Assembly: GCA_028275365.1 (NCBI GenBank)
Contig: JAPWUU010000010.1
Coordinates: forward strand, 1-39,698
Direction of reading: 5' to 3'
Source of the DNA: Candidatus Caldatribacterium sp.
GTDB taxonomy: Bacteria; Atribacterota; Atribacteria; Atribacterales; Caldatribacteriaceae
DNA: 39,698 bases
Of this stretch, positions 6,851 to 14,933 are shown one piece after another. The notes under the pieces were generated by a model. It worked only from the letters and a program-made list of their open reading frames with translations. It was not told the DNA's origin and ran no database searches. Position 1 is the first letter of the stretch. The number at the start of each line of letters is the position of its first letter. Made by a program: the position numbers and the translations under genes.

Positions 6851-7497
6851 TTCTTCAAAAGCCCCTTTCTCCGGAGTTCAATCTGTTTCTGAAAGATGTA
6901 TTTGATGATATCTTCCCGGTCTCGATCGGTGATTTCACTGAACTGGAAGGCATAAAGCCCCGGACCGTCTTTTCGCACCACCTGAGCCCGGCCAACGATA
7001 TCCCTGCCGTCAAGGGATAGAAGAAAGAGGAGCTCTTCTTTAGGGTCGAAAACATCCCGCCCCTCCCGCAGCTGCACGAGCATCCCTCCACCGCTGATGT
7101 TCTTCGTGGTGCCCGGGAAGGCCTTTTCGGCTTTCTTCAAAAGAACCGGAAGCACCGCCTCAAAACGAACGTAGTTGCGGCGCTGTTTGCGAATGACCTT
7201 CTCCGGCATGGCAAAAACCACATAGGCGATGTTCCCTCGCTTGACCCGGTCCCGCACTTCCCCCTCAAAGAAAAAAACTTCGTTGTCACCGATGACGTAC
7301 ACCTCGAGGGTCTCGCCAATGCTCACCGGGACAAGCGTTCCCCGCTCCTGGGGCGCAGCAAACCAGAGCCTTTCCCCATTCACGAACTCAATGCGGCTTG
7401 GATAGTACACAACTTCGGTCTCTCCTCTGTCATTTCGCCGACGCACCCCAAGACTCGCCTTGCGATTCGGCCGGAAAATGCGCTCTACCTCCATCAT
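6847..7497 (-). CDS. PilZ-domain flagellar brake protein (YcgR-like, c-di-GMP receptor)
   Basis: 216 residues. The N-terminal YcgR-like beta-barrel domain (about 8-95) is followed by a PilZ domain (about 98-210). The c-di-GMP binding residues are visible: the R-x3-R element in R-K-Q-R-R-N-Y-V-R-F, and the N-x-S-x-G-G element in T-K-N-I-S-G-G-G-M. Proteins of this form slow or bias the motor when c-di-GMP is high. In related operons a pilZ gene follows flhA-flhF-flhG; here it follows flhA directly (ATGA overlap), and flhF and flhG are missing. Start is the first of two ATGs at 7497. Confidence 0.9.
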   Translation of the reverse strand: MMEVERIFRPNRKASLGVRRRNDRGETEVVYYPSRIEFVNGERLWFAAPQERGTLVPVSIGETLEVYVIGDNEVFFFEGEVRDRVKRGNIAYVVFAMPEKVIRKQRRNYVRFEAVLPVLLKKAEKAFPGTTKNISGGGMLVQLREGRDVFDPKEELLFLLSLDGRDIVGRAQVVRKDGPGLYAFQFSEITDRDREDIIKYIFQKQIELRRKGLLKK

Positions 7498-9542
7498 TCT
7501 TCTTCCTTCACAATCCCCTCCACCCGGACCTCCACATCCCGGGGAATCTCCTCAAAGGCCAGGACCACGAGTTGCGGCAAGGAACCGGAAAAGAGATTCC
7601 GGATGCTCCTCCTCATTTTACCAGGAACAAGGAGGATTGGGAAATGCCCAAGGCCCGCCATCTGCTCCATCTTCCTCGAAAGGCCCCCCAGAACTCTCCG
7701 GAAGCGCTCCGGGGAGAGCACCTCCTCTCCGGCAAAGACCCGACCGAGAAAGGCCTCAAGGTTGGCATCGAGGGTGAGCACGTGGAGTTTCCCGTCATCT
7801 CCCAGGTATTGCCGGACGATGCTCCGGGAGAGTCTCCGTCGTGCTGCCTCGATGAGCTCGTCGATGCTCTTTGCCTGTCTTACGGAATCGGCTAAAGCTT
7901 CAAGGATGAGCACAAGGTCACGAATGGGGACCTGCTCTGCTAAAAGCCCCTGAAGGACCTTCTGCAGGTCTCCCAGGGACAACGCATGGGGGATGAGCTC
8001 ATCCACCACCGCCTGGTTCACCCGTTTCACCTGTTCAACGAGAAGCTGCACATCCTGCCGGGTGAGGAGTTCAGCCGCATGGGATTTCAAGACCTCCGCA
8101 AGATGGGTGATGAGGACTGATTCCGCATCAACCAGGGTGAACCCTGCGATTTCCGCCGTTTCTTTCTGCGCCTCGCTCACCCAGTACGCTGGGAGGTTAA
8201 AGGCCGGCTCCCGGGTGGGAATGCCCTCGATGGGGACCACCTCCCCCTGGGGGTGGAGCGCCAGGTAATGGCGGGGCAAAATCTCACCCTGGGCAACCTC
8301 GACCCCCCGGACTTTGATCACATACTGGTTGGGACGGAGGCGAAGGTTATCCCGTACCCGGATGGGAGGAACCACAAACCCCTTGTCTTTGGCCATGTTG
8401 ATGCGCATCTGGGTGATTCGTTCAAGAAGGGTTCCTCCACTCTGCGGGTCCACAAGAGGAACCAGGGCGTATCCAATTTCGAGTTCGACCGGGTCCACCT
8501 CGATGAGACGGACAATCTCCTCAGGGCTTTTGGGGAGTTCCTCCTTTTTTGGCGGCTGGGGCGGCTCTTTCTTGGGTTTTTCCCGACCCTGCACCAGGAA
8601 GAACGCCCCCGCGAGGCTGGCAAGAAGCAGAAAAGGCACTTTTGGAAGACCTGGGACTGCCCCAAGGAAAAGGAGCAAAAGCGCGGTCAAAAGCACTACC
8701 CGGGGGGTCTGGGTGAGCTCCCTCGTGACATCCTGCCCAAGGTTTTCTTCACTTGCCGCCCGGGTGACGATGAGGCCGCTGGCAGTGGAAATGAGGAGGG
8801 CAGGAATCTGCGCCACAAGGCCATCACCAACCGTCAAAAGGGCATAGGTCTGGAGGGCGTCCTGCAAATTCAAACCCCGCTGGATTACTCCGACCACAAT
8901 CCCCCCAAGGAAGTTGATCATAGTGATGATAAGGCCGGCAATCGCATCGCCCCGAACGAACTTACTTGCCCCGTCCATGGCCCCGTAGAAATCGGCCTGC
9001 CGCTCGATTTCCCGGCGCCGGCGACGGGCCTCCGCCTCATCGATGAGTCCTGCATTTAAGTCCGCATCGATACTCATCTGTTTCCCTGGCATGGCGTCAA
9101 GGGTGAAGCGAGCCGCAACTTCGGCAATGCGGTTGGCGCCATTTGTGATGACCACAAACTGGATGATGACCAGGATGAAGAAGACGATGAACCCGACGAC
9201 GTAGTTCCCCCCCACCACGAACTGCCCGAAGGCGGCGATGAGCCTCCCCGCATAGCCCTGGAGGAGGATAAGCCGGGTTGTGGAGACATTGAGAGCCAGG
9301 CGAAAGAGCGTGGCAAAAAGGAGCAGCGAGGGGAAGACCGAGAACTGGAGGGGATTTGTGATGTAGGTGGTGACAAGGAGGGTCATGACCGAGAGGGCGA
9401 GGTTGCAGCTCAAGAGGAAATCAACGAAGAACGGAGGAAGGGGAATCACCATCATGAGGATGATGAGGATGAAAAGGAAAGCGAAGAGGAAGTCGCTGGA
9501 TTTCGTGCTCCGCTCAACAATCCTTCCAAGGGCTTCCCTCAT
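7494..9542 (-). CDS. flhA: Flagellar export gate protein FlhA
   Basis: FlhA is the large subunit of the type III export gate; its cytoplasmic nonamer docks chaperone-cargo complexes. At 682 residues it has normal length. About eight membrane helices lie in residues 18-310. The FHIPEP family region is clear (N-P-L-Q-F-S-V-F-P-S-x-L-L-x-x-T-L-x-R-L-A-L-N-V-S-T-T-R), followed by the conserved cytoplasmic loop (M-P-G-K-Q-M-S-I-D-A-D-L-N-A-G-L-I). The long C-terminal domain (about 335-682) is complete. The ATG overlaps the flhB stop (ATGA). Confidence 0.97.
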   Translation of the reverse strand: MREALGRIVERSTKSSDFLFAFLFILIILMMVIPLPPFFVDFLLSCNLALSVMTLLVTTYITNPLQFSVFPSLLLFATLFRLALNVSTTRLILLQGYAGRLIAAFGQFVVGGNYVVGFIVFFILVIIQFVVITNGANRIAEVAARFTLDAMPGKQMSIDADLNAGLIDEAEARRRRREIERQADFYGAMDGASKFVRGDAIAGLIITMINFLGGIVVGVIQRGLNLQDALQTYALLTVGDGLVAQIPALLISTASGLIVTRAASEENLGQDVTRELTQTPRVVLLTALLLLFLGAVPGLPKVPFLLLASLAGAFFLVQGREKPKKEPPQPPKKEELPKSPEEIVRLIEVDPVELEIGYALVPLVDPQSGGTLLERITQMRINMAKDKGFVVPPIRVRDNLRLRPNQYVIKVRGVEVAQGEILPRHYLALHPQGEVVPIEGIPTREPAFNLPAYWVSEAQKETAEIAGFTLVDAESVLITHLAEVLKSHAAELLTRQDVQLLVEQVKRVNQAVVDELIPHALSLGDLQKVLQGLLAEQVPIRDLVLILEALADSVRQAKSIDELIEAARRRLSRSIVRQYLGDDGKLHVLTLDANLEAFLGRVFAGEEVLSPERFRRVLGGLSRKMEQMAGLGHFPILLVPGKMRRSIRNLFSGSLPQLVVLAFEEIPRDVEVRVEGIVKEEE

Positions 9543-10606
9543 AGTTTCCTTCCCCTTTCCGCCTGAAGGCGGTACACAAAGGCGAGAATCTCCGCCACCG
9601 CCCGGTAGAGGAAGTGAGGAATCTCCTGACCGATCTCACAGAAACGGTAGAGGTCCCAGGCTACCTCCCTGTTCTCCACGATGGGAACACCGTGCTCCCG
9701 AGCAATGGCTTTGATTCTCTCGGCAAGGAGCCGCTTCCCTTTGGCCACGAGGACCGGAGCCCGCATCTTTCCCCGCTCATACCGCAACGCACAGGCCACG
9801 TGTACCGGGTTCGTGACCACCACCTGAGCCTTTGGTACTTCCTGCATCATCCGCCGGCGCGCAAGCTCCCGCTGGCGGGCCCGAAGGCGGGACTTCACAA
9901 GGGGGTCTCCTTCGGTTCGCCGGTACTCTTCCTTGAGTTCTTCCCTGGTCATCCGGATGTTCCGCTCGTACTCAAAGCGCTGGTAAAAAAGGTCAAAGAA
10001 CCCCACAGCGAGGAAGAGCCCACCAAGGTACAGCCCAAGTTTTCTTACGAGTCCCCCGGAAGCCTGAAGAGCCTCCGGAAGCTCCATCCCCAAAAGGTCC
10101 CCAAGAAGCGGCAATGACCCCCGAAGAACAACATAGGCAAGGAGGATTCCCAGAAAAGTTTTCAGGGCTACCTTGAGGAACTCCACAACCGTGCGAAGCG
10201 AAAAGAGCCGTCCCATGCCCTGCAAGGGATTCACCTGGTCAAAGCGGGGCCGAAGCCGCTCGAAAGAGAACACAAAGCCCGTTTGCACAAACCCCAGGAA
10301 AACCCCCACCCCCAGGGCCAGGGCCGCAAAAGGCGCCACGGCCTGCACGAAGTACGACCCCCCAAGGCGGAGCACAGAGCTTGCCCAGGAGAAATCGGGG
10401 GAAGGGGGAAGTCGCTCGGTCCAGAGCGCCACAAAGCACTCCTCGAGTCTCTGGGCACAATACGGCAAAAGAGCCCCCAGAGTAAGGAAAAGCGAGAGGA
10501 AATGGAAACCGCTTGCGAAATCGACGCTTACGGGCACCTGACCCTTCTTCCTCAGCTCTTCCCGGCGCCTCGGTGTTGGGGCTTCGGTTTTCTCCTGAGC
10601 AGGCAT
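9539..10606 (-). CDS. flhB: Flagellar export switch protein FlhB, with variant NPVH cleavage motif
   Basis: FlhB switches export specificity from rod/hook to filament proteins after cleaving itself between Asn and Pro in an N-P-T-H loop. The protein has 355 residues. It has an N-terminal E-K-T-E-x-P-T-P-R-R segment, four membrane helices (about 30-50, 85-110, 143-165, 188-208), and a cytoplasmic domain from about 215. The cleavage loop reads V-V-V-T-N266-P267-V268-H269, so the usual Thr is Val while Asn, Pro and His are kept. The chemistry needs Asn-Pro, so cleavage is still likely. The ATG at 10606 has a strong GGAGG. A 54-base gap with a terminator-like hairpin separates it from fliR. Confidence 0.96.
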   Translation of the reverse strand: MPAQEKTEAPTPRRREELRKKGQVPVSVDFASGFHFLSLFLTLGALLPYCAQRLEECFVALWTERLPPSPDFSWASSVLRLGGSYFVQAVAPFAALALGVGVFLGFVQTGFVFSFERLRPRFDQVNPLQGMGRLFSLRTVVEFLKVALKTFLGILLAYVVLRGSLPLLGDLLGMELPEALQASGGLVRKLGLYLGGLFLAVGFFDLFYQRFEYERNIRMTREELKEEYRRTEGDPLVKSRLRARQRELARRRMMQEVPKAQVVVTNPVHVACALRYERGKMRAPVLVAKGKRLLAERIKAIAREHGVPIVENREVAWDLYRFCEIGQEIPHFLYRAVAEILAFVYRLQAERGRKL

Positions 10607-10643
10607 GGTTGCCCTCCTGAGGCTTTTTCCAACCCTTGTAGAT

Positions 10644-10670
10644 AAAAAAATTTGCCACCTTCAGGGGGCA
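10644..10670 (-). terminator. Terminator/attenuator-like hairpin at the fliR-flhB junction
   Basis: On the minus strand TGCCCCC-TGAA-GGTGGCA can form a seven-base stem with one C/T mismatch and a TGAA loop, followed by AA and a run of seven T. The fliR stop codon lies at the loop. It has the form of a weak intrinsic terminator, and it sits in one of the few real gaps of the operon. It may reduce transcription into flhB and the chemotaxis genes rather than end it. Confidence 0.45.
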
Positions 10671-11428
10671 CCGAGTACGCGAAAGAAGGCCCGAATGAAG
10701 AGATCCAGAGCGCTCTCAAGGACGGGGAAGATATAAGGGAACGTCGAAAGCGCGATGAAGAACCCCACACCGATATTGAGCGGGAGACCCACGATGAAGA
10801 CGTTCATCTGGGGAATGGCCCGGGAAAGCACGGCGAGGGTGAAGTTGGCAAGAAACAGCGCCACAACGACCGGCGCTCCAAAACGCAAAGCGAGCAACAT
10901 CACCTCCCCCACAAGGCGTACGAACGAGGGGGCGAAATCCGCCTGCAGGGTGAAGGTCCCGGGGGGGATGAGGGCAAAAGAGCGCACAAGCCCAAGAAGC
11001 GTCATCCGGTACCCTCCGGTCCCCAGGTAGTACATGGTGGCTAAGAGAAGGTAGAATTGCCCCATGACGGAAGACCCCAAGTTCGACAAAGGATCCACCA
11101 CGTTCACGTAGCTGAAACCCATCTGGAAATCGACGATTTCCCCCGCAATCTGCACCGAGGAAAACACGAGATTCGTCACCACTCCAAAGACTACGCCCAG
11201 AAGTACTTCCCGGAAAAGCGAAAGGAGATACGCTCCAGAAAACCCTGAAAAAGCCGGGGTACTGCCCCGAACAAGGGGGAGACACAAAAACGCAAGAAGC
11301 GCGGAAAAGCCAATCTTCACATGAGGCGGAATGAGCCGGCTCTGAAAAACCGGAGCGGTAAGGAAGAGTCCGAGGCAGCGCGCAAGAAGAAGCAAAAAAA
11401 GCAGGAAGTCTTTTAGAGCAAACACCAT
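10661..11428 (-). CDS. fliR: Flagellar export gate protein FliR
   Basis: 255 residues, almost wholly hydrophobic, with the usual six or so helical segments. It shows the FliR family blocks R-x-x-G-L-F-L-x-A-P-V-F, a G-E-I-V-D-F-Q-M-G-F segment, and the C-terminal I-P-Q-M-N-V-F-I-V-G-L-P-L. FliR forms the export gate core with five FliP and four FliQ subunits. It begins at an ATG six bases after the end of fliQ. It is not fused to FlhB, unlike in some clostridia. The stop codon falls in a hairpin that could attenuate transcription. Confidence 0.95.
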   Translation of the reverse strand: MVFALKDFLLFLLLLARCLGLFLTAPVFQSRLIPPHVKIGFSALLAFLCLPLVRGSTPAFSGFSGAYLLSLFREVLLGVVFGVVTNLVFSSVQIAGEIVDFQMGFSYVNVVDPLSNLGSSVMGQFYLLLATMYYLGTGGYRMTLLGLVRSFALIPPGTFTLQADFAPSFVRLVGEVMLLALRFGAPVVVALFLANFTLAVLSRAIPQMNVFIVGLPLNIGVGFFIALSTFPYIFPVLESALDLFIRAFFRVLGAP

Positions 11429-11434
11429 ACCGCT

Positions 11435-11704
11435 TCACCGGAAGAGCAGGGGGAGATTCCAGAAAAGTTCCCGGGCGAAATCAAGGAGCGTTCGGGCCAT
11501 CCAGGGCCCAAGGAGAACACCAATGACGATAACGGCAAGAATTTTGGGGACAAAGGTCAGGGTGAGCTCGTGGATCTGGGTCACAGCCTGGAAAATGCTC
11601 ACGAGAATCCCCACAAGCAGGGCCACACCAAGGACTGGAAGGGTAATCTTGAGGACCACAAGGAGCGCTTCCTGCCCTACGGTGAAAAAGAGCTCTTCGG
11701 TCAT
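11435..11704 (-). CDS. fliQ: Flagellar export gate protein FliQ
   Basis: 89 residues with two long membrane helices (about 15-38 and 50-72) joined by the conserved Q-A-x-T-Q-I-x-E-x-T-L-x-F-V-P-K loop, the hallmark of FliQ. Normal length for the family. Four copies surround FliP and FliR in the gate. The gene lies six bases after fliP and six before fliR. Confidence 0.96.
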   Translation of the reverse strand: MTEELFFTVGQEALLVVLKITLPVLGVALLVGILVSIFQAVTQIHELTLTFVPKILAVIVIGVLLGPWMARTLLDFARELFWNLPLLFR

Positions 11705-11710
11705 GGCACC

Positions 11711-12559
11711 TCACCGGAAACTCAGAACAAGCCCCCGGGTGATGAGGGCCCAGCCATCGATGAGCACAAAGAGGAGAATCTTAAACGGCAGGGAAATGAG
11801 CACAGGAGGAAGCATCATCATCCCCATAGACATGAGGATGCTCGCCACCACCATATCGATGATGAGGAAGGGCACGTAGATGAGAAATCCCATGGTGAAG
11901 GCTGTCTTGAGCTCACTCACGATGAAGGCCGGGATGAGCACATGGGTGGGGATGTCTGCCTGCGTCCTCGGTCGAGGGAGACCCGAAAGCGACACCATGA
12001 GGGCAAGGTCACGCTCCTCAGTCTGGCGGAACATGAACTCCCGGAGGATACCGATACCCCGTTCCAGAGCCTCTTTCTGGGAAATGGTCCCCGCAAAATA
12101 GGGGGCAAGCGCCTCACTCTGGAGGCGGGAGAAAGTCGGCGCCATGACGAATGCCGTGAGGAAAAGGGCAAGGCCAATGAGCACAGGGGTAGGAGGAATC
12201 TGCTGGGACCCCAGGGCATTTCGAACAAATCCAAGAACCACCACGATCCGGGTGAACGACGTCACCATAACAAGCAGCGCCGGAGCAAGGCTCAGGACCG
12301 TGAGGAGCAGAAGAATTTGAAGGGAGAGGGCGAAGTCCTGGGGTGTGCCCTCTTTGGGGGGCTCAATGATGACTCGAGGCAGAAAGGGCAAGGGAAGCTC
12401 CTGGGCCCAGGCCTGAGCGAGAAAGAGCACAAAAACGACCAGGAAACCCCAGAACGTCGCTTTCTGCCACTCAACTCGGGGGAGAGGATTTGCGGAAAAT
12501 CCGCTCCAGATACCCTGAGAAACCCTCTGTTTTTGGCTGCTCCACGAGATCCTCAGCAT
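11711..12559 (-). CDS. fliP: Flagellar export gate protein FliP (start uncertain)
   Basis: FliP is the main export-pore subunit. The body is typical: a signal-like hydrophobic segment ending A-Q-A-W-A-Q, then [26 protein letters not shown], the Q-x-P-P-T-P-V-L-x-G-L-A-L-F-L-T block, and the C-terminal [20 protein letters not shown]. The start is a puzzle. The natural place, just before the signal segment near 12475, has no ATG, GTG or TTG in frame. The in-frame choices are ATG 12559, which overlaps fliO by 89 bases and has GGAG and GGGAGG upstream, or GTG 12430, which would cut into the signal segment. I chose 12559. The mature protein is intact either way. Confidence 0.93.
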   Translation of the reverse strand: MLRISWSSQKQRVSQGIWSGFSANPLPRVEWQKATFWGFLVVFVLFLAQAWAQELPLPFLPRVIIEPPKEGTPQDFALSLQILLLLTVLSLAPALLVMVTSFTRIVVVLGFVRNALGSQQIPPTPVLIGLALFLTAFVMAPTFSRLQSEALAPYFAGTISQKEALERGIGILREFMFRQTEERDLALMVSLSGLPRPRTQADIPTHVLIPAFIVSELKTAFTMGFLIYVPFLIIDMVVASILMSMGMMMLPPVLISLPFKILLFVLIDGWALITRGLVLSFR

Positions 12560-12914
12560 CGAGCTCCAGAACCTCCCGTACTGTACTGCCTGTATGGGCA
12601 ATCACCACGATGCGTTTCCCCACCTCAAGGATGTACAGGGTGAGATTCCCCCGCAGGGGCAGGACATCAAGAAGACGCATGTAACGGGAAGCAGAGAAAC
12701 GAAGGCTGCCTCCTGAGTACCGGCGAAGGAGATACGACACCCCCCAGAGCATGCCCACCACCACGAGGAAGGCGAGAAAAAAGCGAACGATGCTCACCCC
12801 TTCTCCCCAGGATGAAGGAGGGGTGACTTCTGGAAGACGCAATTCCTCCTCGGCAAAGGCTACCCCGGGAAAGAGGGCAAAGAACACCGCAAACCCCAGG
12901 GACAGCTTCCTCAT
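12471..12914 (-). CDS. fliO: Flagellar biosynthesis protein FliO
   Basis: 147 residues. An N-terminal signal peptide (about 1-21, ending V-A-F-A) precedes a short periplasmic stretch, one membrane helix (about 42-64), and a cytoplasmic domain with [20 protein letters not shown], the FliO family signature. FliO helps FliP assemble. Its position before fliP and after fliY supports the call, and the start overlaps the end of fliY (ATGA). FliO sequences vary a lot, so the call rests on both topology and context. Confidence 0.88.
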   Translation of the reverse strand: MRKLSLGFAVFFALFPGVAFAEEELRLPEVTPPSSWGEGVSIVRFFLAFLVVVGMLWGVSYLLRRYSGGSLRFSASRYMRLLDVLPLRGNLTLYILEVGKRIVVIAHTGSTVREVLELDAEDLVEQPKTEGFSGYLERIFRKSSPPS

Positions 12915-13939
12915 ATCCGTGTCTCCCGGATGCTCCGCATCCGTTCCTCAGGGCTGACAATCTCTGTAATCCTGATACCAAAGTTCTCCTCAATCACCAC
13001 AACTTCGCCCCGGGCAAAGAGGACATCGTTCACATAGAGGTCCACCGGCTCTCCTGCGAGTTTATCGAGCTCAATGATGGACCCAGGACCAAGGTCGAGG
13101 ATTTCCCGCACCGAAAGCCTGGTCCTCCCAAGCTCCACCACAAGGGGCAACGTCACGTCAAAGAGAAGCTCAAGATTTGCCCGTTCCTGAGGTTCACCAC
13201 GTTTTTTGAATTCCACAAACTCCACCGGCTGGGCCTTCACCTTCGCCTTCTCCTTTTCCTCGCGCTTGCCTTTTTCCTCTGGTGGTTCCTCCTGCACCTT
13301 TGTGCCTCCCACCCCGGCGAGTACCTCCTCTTTTGCCTCTTCTTCCGGCAAAAGCACGGCCACAATCTCCCGGGCAAAGGACAGGGGGACAATCTGGAGC
13401 ATGGTGCTGTCGATGACGTCCCCAACGCTCAAATGGAAATGGACCACCACGAAAAAGGGCTCTTTTTGTGCCTCAAGCCAGGTCCGCTCTGTCGTCTCGG
13501 CATCCTGCCAGATGGTCTCGGGGGGAGAGATGTTGATTCGTCTTCCCAGAAAATCCGACATCGCCGTGCAGGCTGAGCCCATCATCTGGTTCATGGCCTC
13601 TGAAATGGCGCTCACTTCAATCTCCCCAAGAACTTCCGGAAGCCCTTCCTTCCCATCCCCTCCCATCATGAGGTTCACCATGACCTTGGCATCCTCCTCC
13701 TTCACAAAGAGGAGGTTCTCTCCCCGAAGCCCCTCCTGGTACACCACCCGAACGAGGAGGTGTCGCTCGGGAAAGAGTTCAGGAACCTTCTCCTTCGCTA
13801 CAACCTCAACCTCGGGAACGGTAATCTCCACCCGCTTCCCCAGAAGACCACTCAGGGCCGTAGCCGCTGACCCCATGGAGATATTGCCGAGTTCCCCAAT
13901 GACATCCCGTTCCTGAGCACTCAGGATTTCCTCGCTCAT
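12911..13939 (-). CDS. fliY: Flagellar switch protein FliY (CheC-type phosphatase plus FliN C-terminal domain)
   Basis: 342 residues. The CheC-like domain spans about 10-195 and has two intact (D/S)-x3-E-x2-N-x22-P signatures: D12-V-I-G-E-L-G-N and S-A-I-S-E-A-M-N, each followed after 22 residues by Pro. A charged Glu/Lys linker (about 205-240) leads to a C-terminal SpoA/FliN domain (about 255-330: F-D-V-T-L-P-L-V-V-E-L-G-R-T...I-L-D-L-G-P-G-S-I-I-E-L-D). It should be both a C-ring subunit and a CheY-P phosphatase. Unlike Bacillus FliY, it lacks an N-terminal E-I-D-A-L-L peptide, so CheY-P capture would rely on FliM. Start overlaps fliM (ATGA). Confidence 0.95.
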   Translation of the reverse strand: MSEEILSAQERDVIGELGNISMGSAATALSGLLGKRVEITVPEVEVVAKEKVPELFPERHLLVRVVYQEGLRGENLLFVKEEDAKVMVNLMMGGDGKEGLPEVLGEIEVSAISEAMNQMMGSACTAMSDFLGRRINISPPETIWQDAETTERTWLEAQKEPFFVVVHFHLSVGDVIDSTMLQIVPLSFAREIVAVLLPEEEAKEEVLAGVGGTKVQEEPPEEKGKREEKEKAKVKAQPVEFVEFKKRGEPQERANLELLFDVTLPLVVELGRTRLSVREILDLGPGSIIELDKLAGEPVDLYVNDVLFARGEVVVIEENFGIRITEIVSPEERMRSIRETRI

Positions 13940-14922
13940 TGCCCTTCCTCCTCCACGTACTCGGTGACCTTCACCGCCAGGCGCCGGCCACTCCTTCCTG
14001 GAAGCCCCCGCATCTTCACTCGTTTCCCCACGTAAATCTCAAGAGGTTCATGAACCCTCCGGTCAAGGAGCAGAACATCCCCCACCTCAAGCGCAAGGAG
14101 CTCCCGAAGCCGGATACGGGCTTCCCCGAGCTTCACCCAAACCGGAAGCCGAACTCGCTGAAGCCAGTGTCTTATGTTCTCCTGAGCCCTGGCATCGTAG
14201 CTTTTCCGGGAAGCAAACCACAAAGAAGCGCTGAGCTTCTGGGCTATGGGCTCCACGACGATGTACGGAATACAGACCGTCATGACCCCGCTGCGCTCCC
14301 CTACCTCAACCTCGAAGGAGAAAAGCACCACCATGTCGTTCCCCGAGACAATCTGCACGAATTCGAGGTTCGACTCTAAGTTCTCCACCCTCGGGTCGAT
14401 CTGGTAGATGTTCGCCCAGGCTTCTTTGAGGGCACTCATGAGTCGCTCCACAACTTCAAGCATGATCCGATTCTCGATTTCCGTGAGGGGGCGAAGATTC
14501 CCAGGAGGTGCTCCCACCCCTCCAAGGAGCCGGTCAATCATGGAAAACACCACGTCAAGGCTCATCTGCAGGACGCACCGCCCCTCAAGAGGAGGGATGG
14601 AGAAAACGCAAACGAAAGTGGGGCTGGGAACAGAGCGCACGAATTCATCATAGGTGAGCTGGTCCACGGAAACGAGGTCAATCTGCAGGCGGCTCCGGAG
14701 AAACCCCGCGAGATTCGTCGCCCCCAGGCGGGCAAAGGTCGAGAAAATCATGTGGAACGTTCGGATCTGATCTTTAGAGAACTTCTCCGGACGGCGGAAG
14801 TCGTAGACCTTGAGACGGACCTCGGGTTTTACCCCTTCTTTGATTCTCTCCGCTTCCGCTGCGCCGGAACTCAGCGCTCGAAGCAGGGCATCAATTTCTT
14901 CCTGTGAGAGGATTTCCCCCAT
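13936..14922 (-). CDS. fliM: Flagellar motor switch protein FliM
   Basis: 328 residues, normal length. The N-terminal CheY-P binding peptide (I-L-S-Q-E-E-I-D-A-L-L, residues 4-14) is intact. A short linker leads to the middle domain (about 40-225) with Y-D-F-R-R-P-E-K-F-S-K-D-Q, the FliG contact segment G-x-x-x-P-P-G, and T-E-I-E-x-R-I-M. The C-terminal SpoA domain (about 250-325) pairs with FliY. CheY-P binding here shifts the rotation sense of the motor. It starts at an ATG 12 bases after fliL with GGGAGTGGGAG upstream. Confidence 0.96.
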   Translation of the reverse strand: MGEILSQEEIDALLRALSSGAAEAERIKEGVKPEVRLKVYDFRRPEKFSKDQIRTFHMIFSTFARLGATNLAGFLRSRLQIDLVSVDQLTYDEFVRSVPSPTFVCVFSIPPLEGRCVLQMSLDVVFSMIDRLLGGVGAPPGNLRPLTEIENRIMLEVVERLMSALKEAWANIYQIDPRVENLESNLEFVQIVSGNDMVVLFSFEVEVGERSGVMTVCIPYIVVEPIAQKLSASLWFASRKSYDARAQENIRHWLQRVRLPVWVKLGEARIRLRELLALEVGDVLLLDRRVHEPLEIYVGKRVKMRGLPGRSGRRLAVKVTEYVEEEGQ

Positions 14923-14933
14923 GCTCCCACTCC

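Noticed and set aside
8253-9059. Plus-strand frame opposite flhA
   Set aside because: Shadow of a certain gene; no family motif or start signal.
11570-12643. A 357-codon plus-strand frame opposite fliQ, fliP and fliO
   Set aside because: The product is a His/Glu/Lys/Arg-rich string typical of the complement of membrane-protein genes. There is no domain or context support.
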